Below the pieces are notes generated by a model. That model had not been told where the DNA came from. It was given only the letters and a program-made list of their open reading frames with translations, and searched no databases. A DNA stretch of 6,716 nt from Acidobacteriota bacterium. GTDB taxonomy: Bacteria; Acidobacteriota; Terriglobia; Acidiferrales; UBA7541. Below, in pieces: positions 1-5,715 of this stretch. Location of the stretch: contig QHYF01000259.1 in the NCBI GenBank assembly GCA_003224075.1, positions 1 through 6,716 on the forward strand. Direction: 5' to 3'. How positions within the stretch are numbered: position 1 is the stretch's first letter; every line of letters begins with the position of its first letter. The position numbers were made by a program, and so were the translations under genes.

Positions 1-623
1 AGGACTGCAAGCGAGGTGATCTCCAGCACCTGATTGCCGCTGGATGGATCGTTGGTGAAGCGCGTGCCGTCGTAGTAGACCGGGGCAGTCGAGTTCGGGT
101 TGCCGTCAAAGTTGATGATGAGGGACTGCTCCGAGACACCGTTGACACGCACCCATTTGTAAGAAGGGCCCTGAATACCGCCAGCGTTGGAGACGGAATT
201 GACGTTGGGAGCCGGATTGGGCATCGCGTAGGTAGGAAACTCAGTTTGAAATTCCCTATCGCCATAAGTAGAAGGGGGATCCCAGGGCGTCACGTTTTCC
301 CCGCCCGCAGGATTGATGATGTAGACGGGGCTGCCGACGGCAAACGGTGCGCCAGGCGCCGGCAGGAAGCCCGGCGGCGCAGTGCTCTTGAACGAGTTGG
401 GATCCTTCGGCGAAAGCCGGCCACGACCCTCTTCGAGGCCCGCGAGCGCCGCGTAGTACACGGCCGTAGCTGCGCGGTAGTTGCCGGCAATGGCGGATTC
501 CGTGCCGGAAGAGACGAGCAGCGAAATGGCCACTACGCTGATCAGCAACAAGATAAAAATGGAAATCAGCAGGGCAATCCCTGCTTCCCGGCGTTCCCTG
601 CGAATTGAGTTTCGTGCGCTCAC
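1..623 (-). CDS. pilX: PilX-like minor pilin / pilus assembly protein, partial (C-terminus beyond left edge)
   Basis: This is the N-terminal 207 codons of a PilX_N-type protein and is cut by the left edge. It starts at GTG 623, with AGG four bases upstream, 17 nt after the pilW stop. The first 15 residues form a basic leader ending in EAG, followed by a hydrophobic helix at about residues 16-39 (GIALLISIFILLLISVVAIS). Then comes the PilX_N signature of an aromatic, Ala-rich helix with GNYR and AGLEEGRGRL at about residues 48-70. The rest is Pro/Asn/Gly-rich, like an exported beta-rich domain. Members are membrane-anchored minor pilins that help start or cap type IV pili; in Pseudomonas the order is fimU-pilV-pilW-pilX-pilY1. 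The position equivalent to Glu5 of pilins is Ile20, as expected for PilX/GspK-like subunits. Family assignment is firm. Full length and exact role cannot be seen. Confidence 0.82.
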   Translation of the reverse strand, partial: MSARNSIRRERREAGIALLISIFILLLISVVAISLLVSSGTESAIAGNYRAATAVYYAALAGLEEGRGRLSPKDPNSFKSTAPPGFLPAPGAPFAVGSPVYIINPAGGENVTPWDPPSTYGDREFQTEFPTYAMPNPAPNVNSVSNAGGIQGPSYKWVRVNGVSEQSLIINFDGNPNSTAPVYYDGTRFTNDPSSGNQVLEITSLAV

Positions 624-639
624 GGAACCTGGCCAAGCC

Positions 640-1452
640 TCACTGATTGGGATTGATACGCCGTCCGCGGCCGCTCAATTGTACCAGGCGCGGCTGGCCC
701 GTGGTGGCGTCTGGAAGCGGAGCGGCAACAATCAGCGTAACGACGACATCCCGAATGTTCCTCGGTGAATTGTCAGCTAACGCCGCGGGGCAAGCCTGAG
801 GTTGCGGCTGGGGAGCGGTTGGAGTGTCACAAGTGTAGCTGAAGATCGGCACAGGATTCCCTCCGGGAAACATACCTGGATAGGCGGCTATCATCTGTGC
901 TGTGGGCGCATTGTTTACAACATTTTGAACGAAAGGCGCAAATTGTCCAATGTTGGTGGTGTAGGTATCAGGGTCTTGGTTCCACGTCTTCAGTGCAGTG
1001 CCTCGCACGAGCGTCGTCGTCCCCTGCTGCAATTGATACCGCACCCACGACACCCCTGGGTCTTGAGGATTGATCTTCGTCTCGATGATCAGATCGAAGT
1101 CGCCCGGCGTGATGCAGTTGCCCCCGATTGTGCAGGGGGTTCCGGTGGGATTGGCGGTGGTAGGGTAGCCCGTGCTCCAGGCAAAAGGGGAGTCTGTAAA
1201 GTTGGTATGGACGCCGTCGTTGAAGCTGGGCGGCGGATAGCCGGAATCATTGACGTCGCGCACGATCTGGTCCAACCCAAGCCGCGCCTCCTGGAAAGAA
1301 TTCAATACCTGCGTATCGGTCTGATACCGTTGCTGGGAAGTGCCGAGCAACGTGAACGCCGCGCCACAGACGAGAAGAAAAATCCCCAGGGCGGTCAGCA
1401 GTTCGATGAGAGTAAAGCCGCGTTGCTCCGTTTTGGTGCGAATCCGGCTCAT
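640..1452 (-). CDS. pilW: PilW-like minor pilin with type III (prepilin) signal
   Basis: This 270-residue protein has a textbook prepilin N-terminus. A basic leader (residues 1-12) ends in the prepilin peptidase site RG|FTLIELL, with Glu17 as pilin Glu5, followed by a hydrophobic helix to about residue 37. The mature part is Pro/Asn/Thr-rich and has two closely spaced cysteine pairs, Cys107/Cys113 and Cys208/Cys221, which could form disulfides in the periplasm. A further Cys29 lies inside the membrane helix. Length and position between pilV and pilX fit PilW, a minor pilin that helps start pilus assembly and joins the tip complex. The ATG at 1452 overlaps the pilV stop by one base (TAATG), and AAGGA lies just upstream, so translation is probably coupled. 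It could instead be a type II secretion pseudopilin of GspJ type, but the neighbours favour PilW. Confidence 0.85.
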   Translation of the reverse strand: MSRIRTKTEQRGFTLIELLTALGIFLLVCGAAFTLLGTSQQRYQTDTQVLNSFQEARLGLDQIVRDVNDSGYPPPSFNDGVHTNFTDSPFAWSTGYPTTANPTGTPCTIGGNCITPGDFDLIIETKINPQDPGVSWVRYQLQQGTTTLVRGTALKTWNQDPDTYTTNIGQFAPFVQNVVNNAPTAQMIAAYPGMFPGGNPVPIFSYTCDTPTAPQPQPQACPAALADNSPRNIRDVVVTLIVAAPLPDATTGQPRLVQLSGRGRRINPNQ

Positions 1453-2018
1453 TATTCCTTCGCTTTAATGGCATCGAGTGTTATCGGCTGGAAATAGCCG
1501 TTGCCGCCCGCTTGCCGGACACCCAGAATGAAACGCTTGGAGTACACGGGTCCGCCGTTCCCGCTTACGATCACGGCCCAGCGCACATCATAGGCTGTAG
1601 CTCTTGGGTCCGTCGGGTCTCCGAACGTGAAGTTAAAACCGGGAACGGGGTCTGCCCCGAAATCAATCTGCGCAAGGTTATTGATGACCACCACGGGACT
1701 CCCCTGGTTGGTGTTGGTGGGTGTGGGGTCGCCAAGCTGGCAAACATGTGCTGGTGTGGCCGTATCCATGAAAACAGTCGAATTGAGCGGCTGATCCAGC
1801 ATCTGGTCCAGTTGGCGCTGCGCAAAAACCAGGGCGGCGGAGTCGTTGCGATTCCGGTAGTTCAGAAGGATCGAGGCCGGTACGAGTTGGGCGACAGCCA
1901 CTAGCCCCACCAGCAGGATAACGGTGGCGAACAGCATCTCAAGGAGGCTGAAGCCCCGCTGCGTTCGGACAAGTTTTGTAAGCTGGGAACCCATTTTTTT
2001 GCCGATCTTATTCCTCAA
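1452..2018 (-). CDS. pilV: PilV-like minor pilin with type III (prepilin) signal
   Basis: This is a protein of 188 residues if it starts at TTG 2018, which overlaps the fimT stop (TTGA). An ATG at 1994 would give 180 residues. Both leave a basic leader ending in the prepilin peptidase site RG|FSLLEML (Gly22/Phe23, Glu27 as Glu5) and a hydrophobic helix to about residue 47. GAG lies seven bases before the TTG; the TGAGGAAT before the ATG is rather far away at 15 bases, so I keep the TTG with reserve. A polar helix (NRNDSAALVFAQRQLDQML) follows the membrane segment, typical of the PilV/GspI group, and then a small beta-rich domain with one cysteine (Cys93). Such proteins are minor pilins added beneath the pilus tip. 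Gene order and tight packing support co-expression with its neighbours. Confidence 0.83.
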   Translation of the reverse strand: MRNKIGKKMGSQLTKLVRTQRGFSLLEMLFATVILLVGLVAVAQLVPASILLNYRNRNDSAALVFAQRQLDQMLDQPLNSTVFMDTATPAHVCQLGDPTPTNTNQGSPVVVINNLAQIDFGADPVPGFNFTFGDPTDPRATAYDVRWAVIVSGNGGPVYSKRFILGVRQAGGNGYFQPITLDAIKAKE

Positions 2019-2626
2019 CTAATTCTCTGCCACGTATTTGCCCCGGGCGGGGCGGACCAGATCTGCGTGCCTCCCGTGGGGAGAAGAAGCACGGCGCGAT
2101 AGCCAAAGTCGGCGTTGGCCGGGCTGCCCACGTAGAGCACAAAGACGGTGGTCGGCGGGGCCGCACCGAGGAGCACTGCACCCCGAGCATCGAAAGTGAC
2201 AAAGCCATTGGCTCCTGACAAAGTGGCAAAGGCGGTGTTATTGCCCAGCGCGGCCTTGAATGCGTTTGTGTTTGGCAGACCACCGGCAGGGAGTAAGGTC
2301 ATGATTCCCGTGATCAGAGCCTGTTTCTTTGTTGGATCAAGAACTCCGTTGTTGAGGGAGTCCGTCCAAACGACCCAATCAGCGCCATTCTGCTGGAGCT
2401 GGATTTGTACATTCACCGCAGTGTTTCGACGAACAGCTTCGAAGCGGGTGAATTTCAGAATGTCTGCCACACGGCCCGCGGAGTCGTTTAGTTGATAGCT
2501 CCGGATGGAACGCATCATAGTAGGAATGGCAATAGGAAGAATGGTAAGTGAAACCGCAAGCTCGACCATGCTGAAGCCGCCAATTCGGCTTCGATGAGCG
2601 CCTGAGCGAATTGCACTCCCTTGCAA
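2015..2626 (-). CDS. fimT: GspH/FimT-family minor pilin (pseudopilin)
   Basis: This is the first gene of the minor-pilin operon. The leader ends in the prepilin site GG|FSMVEL (Gly17/Phe18, Glu22 as Glu5). The helix then reads AVSLTILPIAIP, so a proline lies only 13 residues after Glu5 rather than the usual 17. From about residue 46 the GspH domain is recognisable: an amphipathic helix with ADILKFTRFEAVRRNTAVNV, then WVVWTDSLNNGVLD like the W-x-x-F-x-D-x-N-x-G of GspH, and a C-terminal beta-rich part. The protein is 203 residues from TTG 2626, which has GGGA eight bases upstream. An alternative TTG at 2644 adds six residues but has no visible ribosome site; the internal ATG at 2569 would remove the peptidase site and is unlikely. 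FimT/GspH proteins are minor pilins, and some FimT homologues bind DNA for natural uptake. I cannot tell whether this one does. Confidence 0.82.
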   Translation of the reverse strand: MQGSAIRSGAHRSRIGGFSMVELAVSLTILPIAIPTMMRSIRSYQLNDSAGRVADILKFTRFEAVRRNTAVNVQIQLQQNGADWVVWTDSLNNGVLDPTKKQALITGIMTLLPAGGLPNTNAFKAALGNNTAFATLSGANGFVTFDARGAVLLGAAPPTTVFVLYVGSPANADFGYRAVLLLPTGGTQIWSAPPGANTWQRIS

Positions 2627-2664
2627 GGTCGTTTCCCAGTTCAATGATAAAATCAGCGGGCCAA

Positions 2665-2698
2665 GCCCCGATGCGCAGTTTGGATACCAATCCGGGGC
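2665..2698 (-). other. Imperfect stem-loop in the predicted fimT leader
   Basis: An outer arm GCCCCG (2665-2670) pairs with CGGGGC (2693-2698), and an inner arm TTGG (2680-2683) pairs with CCAA (2687-2690) around an ATA loop. The internal loop is asymmetric, 9 against 2 bases. It lies about 40 bases before the fimT start on the transcribed strand. It could be a leader structure that controls the operon, but it matches no riboswitch known to me. Confidence 0.35.
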
Positions 2699-2773
2699 AA
2701 TTGCCGGACCAAAAGAGGCCGAACCTAACCGCCGCTAAACACAGTACTTTCTTGGACTAAAGCCCTGCATCTT

Positions 2774-2779
2774 ATTATA
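2774..2779 (-). promoter_or_regulatory. Candidate -10 box for the minor-pilin operon
   Basis: On the minus strand the bases read TATAAT, a perfect sigma-70 -10 box, about 150 bases upstream of the fimT start. No good TTGACA lies 16-18 bases upstream (the bases there are near AGTTCT), so either an activator helps or the box is chance in A/T-rich sequence. It would give a start near 2767 and an untranslated leader of about 140 bases containing the hairpin at 2665-2698. Confidence 0.35.
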
Positions 2780-2948
2780 CGCCTGAAAGATTGGGTAGAA
2801 CTGTAACAAATTGGCCCCGAGTCTCCGGGGGCGTCCTATGGAGTTTAATACATATAATTGGTACCTGATTTCCCTGTCCACCGGAAGGACATGAGGCTTG
2901 TGCAGCAAGGAAACACGACCTGTTTGAAGAATGACGCGGCATATTTTT

Positions 2949-2963
2949 CGGCCAGGGTGGCCG
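2949..2963. other. Perfect 6-bp hairpin downstream of the LolA-like gene
   Basis: The bases CGGCCA-GGG-TGGCCG form a perfect 6-bp stem with a 3-base loop, 70 bases past the LolA-like stop. On the minus strand it is followed by AAAAATATG rather than a T-run, so it is not a classical intrinsic terminator for that gene. It could stabilise the mRNA 3' end or be a binding site. Confidence 0.4.
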
Positions 2964-3032
2964 TGAACGCGGCAGGCTTACGAGAGAATTGCGGCAAAGA
3001 AACGGCGCGGCAGAGCAAAGTTCACCACGCGG

Positions 3033-3914
3033 TTACTTCCTTTTAATGCCAATCTCGGAACCGCGCTTTTCGAGGGAAGCTTTCGTGAAAAGCTCATCGG
3101 GAAAGCCCGGATTGAAGCGACACGTGTCATAAAAAATCTGAGCGGTGCGGCGGCCATTGTGTTCGCGAGAGATCTGGAGCGGCGTCCAGACACTGTCCTT
3201 GAGCTGGTAATTCGTGTAGATGGTGACGTCTTCGTTGATTTGCTGGTTTTCTTCGTCCTTGGTGGTGACCGTGCTGCGGACCAGAAAATGAGTGGAACGG
3301 TCCACGGCCAGACGGAACGCGCGGCCTTCGCTGTCGGTCAGCTCGACCCAATCCACCTGCTTGAGGTCCACGGTGTCGCTGCCGCCGAAGCGAATGGCCA
3401 TGCCCGGCTCCTTGCGGCGCAGCCGGAGCAAATTGTCAATGCTGCGCTTGACTTGTTCTTGAAAGTCGGCGACGGATGCAGCAGGTAATTCGCTCACCCC
3501 GCTGCGGTCGAGCGTCCAGCCGTGATCGCCGTTGTACACCGTGATGATGATGCCTCCGCGAGCGAAGTCCAGTCCGTCGACGCCGATGAGAGCCGCAAGA
3601 AGCGTGTTGCGGCCCTTGCCGATGTATTCCGTGCGGTCTTTGTCCGGGTAGCGCCGATAATCGTTGAAGTCGATGTAGCCGGTAAGCTCGCCATTGTGGC
3701 CAAACAGCGCCCGGCGGCCCTGGCACAGGCTCTCATGGACTTCCGTATAGCCCGGGCCGCCCAGCCCATTGATGAGCTCGCCGAGAATCTGCTTGCCCTT
3801 CGCTACACTCTGCTCCGGCATCATCGTATCGGGGTTCTGAGCCGCGGCGCGCGGCGCAAAAAAACATCCAGCGACGAGAGCAATGGCCGGAAGATGAACG
3901 AGCCTTAGCCGCAC
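3033..3914 (-). CDS. Secreted LolA-like (outer-membrane lipoprotein-sorting fold) protein, function unknown
   Basis: A 293-residue exported protein. The N-terminus has a basic start (MRLR), a hydrophobic stretch at about residues 5-20 and a signal peptidase I-like AAA|Q site after Ala25. A relaxed lipobox VAGC at residues 14-17 makes a lipoprotein possible. The mature part alternates short strands and has marks of the LolA/LolB-like fold: a starting helix with LINGLGG, ITVYNGDHGWTLD (the N-G-x-x-G-W turn) near 125-136, YTNYQLKDSVWTPLQI near 233-248, and a C-terminal FPDELFTKASLEKR. Related proteins bind lipid-like ligands in the periplasm; the ligand here is unknown. The GTG at 3914 has a strong GGAGG nine bases upstream (3924-3928), inside the dehydrogenase gene, and overlaps that gene by 10 bases, indicating translational coupling. 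Exported nature is well supported; fold assignment is from pattern recognition only. Confidence 0.72.
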   Translation of the reverse strand: MRLRLVHLPAIALVAGCFFAPRAAAQNPDTMMPEQSVAKGKQILGELINGLGGPGYTEVHESLCQGRRALFGHNGELTGYIDFNDYRRYPDKDRTEYIGKGRNTLLAALIGVDGLDFARGGIIITVYNGDHGWTLDRSGVSELPAASVADFQEQVKRSIDNLLRLRRKEPGMAIRFGGSDTVDLKQVDWVELTDSEGRAFRLAVDRSTHFLVRSTVTTKDEENQQINEDVTIYTNYQLKDSVWTPLQISREHNGRRTAQIFYDTCRFNPGFPDELFTKASLEKRGSEIGIKRK

Positions 3915-4669
3915 AAGACCGCGCCTCCGTTTACATTGATGACTTCGCCGGTCATGAAGTTGGCCAAGTCCGAAGCTACGAAGAGGATCGGGCCTGCGAT
4001 TTCCTCGGGCGTGGCGGCGCGACCGAGTGGAATCACCGAGGTGGCCATCTTCTGGCCCGCTTTTGTTTCAAGCACGGGTTTGGACATGTCCGTGGCGACC
4101 CAGCCGGGCGCGACACAATTGACAAGAATATTGTGGCGGGCGAGTTCCGTGGAAAGTCCTTTCGTAAAACTGATGACGCCACCCTTGCTGGCGCCATAAT
4201 GCGTATGAAAGGATTCGCCGCGCTGCCCGGCGGTGGAGCTGATGGGAATGATCTTGCCGGACTTCTGCTTGATCATTTGCGGGACGGCGAAGTGGATGAC
4301 CGAGTAGACGCTCTTTAGGTTGATGCGGATCATGTCGTCCCATTGCCTTTCGGTCATTTTTTCGATGGGCAGATCTTCGAGGTTCCAGACGCCGGCATTG
4401 GCCACCAGAATGTCCAGGCGCCCGAGCCGGGAGACGCAATGTTCGACGAGTTTTTGATTGTCCGCGTGCTTGCTCACATTGGCTTTGAACGCCTCCACGC
4501 GAGTACCGTGCTTTCCAGCTTCCTGCTGGACCTGGAGCGCGGCATCTTTGGCCTTGACGTAACTGAAAACCACGTCGGCGCCCGCCTGCGCGAAGAGTTT
4601 GACGGCAGCCGCGCCGATGCCGCGCGAACCCCCGGTGATCAGTGCCGCCTTGCCCGCGAGTGAAATCAT
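3905..4669 (-). CDS. FabG-like NAD(P)-dependent short-chain dehydrogenase/reductase
   Basis: A 254-residue classical SDR, the usual length. Visible marks in order: the cofactor loop TGGSRGIG (residues 12-19); NAG (91-93), which stabilises the central sheet; Asn117 in MIRINLKS; Ser145 in PISSTAGQ; and Tyr158 and Lys162 in YGASK, completing the Asn-Ser-Tyr-Lys tetrad. PGWVATDM follows at 188-195, and the end is GEVINVNGG. It should oxidise or reduce a carbonyl or alcohol in the cytoplasm using NAD(P)(H). It resembles 3-oxoacyl-ACP reductase (FabG), but no other fatty-acid genes are adjacent, so the substrate is uncertain. ATG 4669 is chosen because it sits five residues before the first strand and follows GGGGGA; the open frame continues upstream into sequence unlike an SDR. 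It starts 47 bases after the amidotransferase stop and overlaps the next gene, so the three probably form an operon. Confidence 0.88.
   Translation of the reverse strand: MISLAGKAALITGGSRGIGAAAVKLFAQAGADVVFSYVKAKDAALQVQQEAGKHGTRVEAFKANVSKHADNQKLVEHCVSRLGRLDILVANAGVWNLEDLPIEKMTERQWDDMIRINLKSVYSVIHFAVPQMIKQKSGKIIPISSTAGQRGESFHTHYGASKGGVISFTKGLSTELARHNILVNCVAPGWVATDMSKPVLETKAGQKMATSVIPLGRAATPEEIAGPILFVASDLANFMTGEVINVNGGAVLCG
3924..3928 (-). promoter_or_regulatory. Ribosome binding site that decides the GTG start of the LolA-like gene
   Basis: GGAGG lies nine bases before GTG 3914 on the minus strand, inside the last codons of the dehydrogenase gene. It is one of the strongest Shine-Dalgarno matches in the window and fixes a start that overlaps the upstream stop by 10 bases. 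Confidence 0.6.
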
Positions 4670-4716
4670 CGATCCCCCAGAAGTTGACAGTCTACAGTCG
4701 GATAGAGCCGCCGGTT

Positions 4717-5514
4717 TCAGCGGCGCGCTGCCGCCGCACGCGTCGCCTGCACCAGCGCGCGGAACAGAGCGGCCGCAAGCGGATCGCCCTTCATCCGCTC
4801 CGGATGCCATTGAACGCCGACGACCCAATGTTTATGCGGCTCATGCTCGACGGCTTCGACCACTCCATCGGGAGCAACCGCGGCGATGCGCAGACCGCGC
4901 CCAAGATCGCGGATGGATTGATGATGCGAAGTGTTTACACGCACGCCGAATCCCCCGCTTCGATTCTCAAGGCCGCAAGCGGCCGCGAGTTGGGCAATCT
5001 CGCCGCCTGGCTCAATACGCGCCTCGTGCGTAGGGTCGGGCGCATCTGGCGGGAGACCCTCCCTGCTGTGCTCGATTTCCGTGTGTAGCTCGCTGGCGAT
5101 GTCCTGGTACAGCGTGCCGCCGAGGCGAACGTTGAGGCTCTGGCAGCCGTAGCAGATGGCCAGGACGGGTTTGCCGGAAGAAAAGGCGTGCTCCAGGATC
5201 GCAAAATCCGTTTTTTCACGATTTGTGTCAGCTTCGTGGGTCTTTTTGTGGTGCGGGGCGCCGTAAAGCGCCGGGCTAACGTCTGCTGGCCCGCCGGGCA
5301 GGACGAAAGCATCCAAGTCTGCGATTTGCGCGGCAAACTGGTTTGCAGGGAGCTGCAATGAGATGGGAACGGGCTCGCCCCCGGCTTCCTCGACGGAGCC
5401 AAAGTAGAACTGGAGCTTGGTGGTAATCCGCTTGGCTTCTTCGTCGGTGGTGCGCCAGGGGATGCCCACACGCGGGCGGTTGACGTTGTTCGGCTGGGTG
5501 TTAGCAGGGGACAT
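4717..5514 (-). CDS. Class I glutamine amidotransferase-like hydrolase, peptidase C26 (gamma-glutamyl-GABA hydrolase family)
   Basis: A 265-residue protein of the PuuD-like group, which hydrolyses gamma-glutamyl amide bonds such as gamma-glutamyl-GABA in the cytoplasm. Visible marks: RVGIPWRTT near residue 15; the FVLPGGPADVSPALYG loop (70-84), which helps form the oxyanion pocket; the nucleophile Cys121 in LAICYGCQSLNV; VNTSHHQSI (193-201), the family's HHQ motif; and VGVQWHPE with catalytic His237 and Glu239. The elbow reads C-Y-G-C-Q where many relatives have C-R-G-x-Q. ATG 5514 is preferred because the family core begins soon after. An upstream ATG at 5619 would add 35 unconserved residues and would lie upstream of the candidate promoter at 5525-5555. 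No Shine-Dalgarno precedes 5514, which may mean a leaderless message. It is first in the amidotransferase-SDR-LolA-like gene set. The substrate is not proven by sequence. Confidence 0.87.
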   Translation of the reverse strand: MSPANTQPNNVNRPRVGIPWRTTDEEAKRITTKLQFYFGSVEEAGGEPVPISLQLPANQFAAQIADLDAFVLPGGPADVSPALYGAPHHKKTHEADTNREKTDFAILEHAFSSGKPVLAICYGCQSLNVRLGGTLYQDIASELHTEIEHSREGLPPDAPDPTHEARIEPGGEIAQLAAACGLENRSGGFGVRVNTSHHQSIRDLGRGLRIAAVAPDGVVEAVEHEPHKHWVVGVQWHPERMKGDPLAAALFRALVQATRAAAARR

Positions 5515-5524
5515 GGAACACCAA

Positions 5525-5553
5525 ATCGTAGCATTCGGGCGGAAGGGCGGCAA
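5525..5553 (-). promoter_or_regulatory. Candidate promoter for the amidotransferase operon, possibly giving a leaderless mRNA
   Basis: On the minus strand TTGCCG (-35, 5548-5553) is followed after 17 bases by TACGAT (-10, 5525-5530), which has an extended TG two bases upstream. Each box matches the consensus at four of six positions. A start about seven bases on, near 5518, would leave only around four bases before ATG 5514. That fits the lack of a ribosome binding site there. Confidence 0.4.
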
Positions 5554-5564
5554 CCGGAGGAAAA

Positions 5565-5591
5565 GTGACTCGTGACTGGTGATTCCTGACC
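5565..5591. repeat. Short array of 7-bp direct repeats (GTGAYTN)
   Basis: Four hexamers are spaced exactly seven bases apart: GTGACT (5565), GTGACT (5572), GTGATT (5579) and CTGACC (5586), with single bases C, G, C between them. The first two are identical and the others diverge. The array lies in the divergent intergenic region, about a dozen bases upstream of the candidate amidotransferase -35 box and about 90 bases from the plus-strand promoter. It may be a simple heptanucleotide repeat of the kind scattered in some genomes, or a regulator site. Confidence 0.6.
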
Positions 5592-5659
5592 TGTGGAAGA
5601 AAGCGGCGTGGCGGGCCATCCGTCAAGCTCGCGAGGTTGGCGGTCACGCGGGGCAACGT

Positions 5660-5689
5660 TTGGGACGCGGCAAAAATCCAGGGTACAAT
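5660..5689 (+). promoter_or_regulatory. Candidate promoter for the plus-strand membrane-protein gene
   Basis: TTGGGA (-35, 5660-5665) and TACAAT (-10, 5684-5689) are separated by 18 bases and match the sigma-70 consensus at four and five of six positions. Transcription would begin near 5696, about 20 bases before ATG 5716. GGAAGG at 5699-5704 is a possible ribosome site, though 11 bases from the start is rather far. Confidence 0.45.
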
Positions 5690-5715
5690 CGGCGGCATGG
5701 AAGGTAATCGACCCC

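Larger units (their letters stand above)
2627..3032. other. Gene-poor gap between two minus-strand operons
   Basis: These 406 bases separate the LolA-like gene from fimT and hold no gene I can support. They are richer in A/T than their surroundings, notably at 2841-2859. They contain a TATAAT box on the minus strand (2774-2779) facing fimT, another perfect TATAAT on the plus strand (2853-2858), and several short inverted repeats (2665-2698, 2815-2830, 2949-2963). A 51-codon plus-strand frame at 2891-3046 overlaps the end of the LolA-like gene and shows no recognisable features. The gap probably carries the end of the upstream operon and the promoter and leader of the pilin operon. No tRNA-like cloverleaf or c-di-GMP riboswitch core was found by eye. 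Confidence 0.6.

Noticed and set aside
256..636. A 126-codon minus-strand frame starting with TTG inside pilX.
   Set aside because: It is out of frame with the PilX_N domain, which is clear from GTG 623; the Arg/His/Gly-rich product looks like a shadow.
802..1497. A 231-codon plus-strand frame opposite pilW.
   Set aside because: pilW on the other strand has a clear prepilin site and family length; this frame has Arg/Gly-rich shadow composition.
2645..2860. A c-di-GMP (GEMM) riboswitch before the pilin operon.
   Set aside because: Such switches can precede pilus genes, but the conserved core around GCAAACC and the tetraloop-receptor arrangement are not present on either strand.
2949..2963. 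Intrinsic terminator for the amidotransferase operon.
   Set aside because: The stem is perfect but is followed by A rather than T on the transcribed strand, so it lacks the required U-tract.
2891..3046. A 51-codon plus-strand frame with a GGAAGG just upstream and a TATAAT at 2853-2858.
   Set aside because: It overlaps the end of the LolA-like gene, has no recognisable features, the ribosome site is too close, and no -35 box accompanies the TATAAT. It cannot be excluded as a small gene, but support is poor.
4670..4828. An N-terminal extension of the dehydrogenase to 4828.
   Set aside because: The extra 53 residues overlap the amidotransferase coding end, are Gly/Ala/Ser/Arg-rich and unlike any SDR; ATG 4669 has the usual distance to the cofactor loop and a nearby ribosome site.
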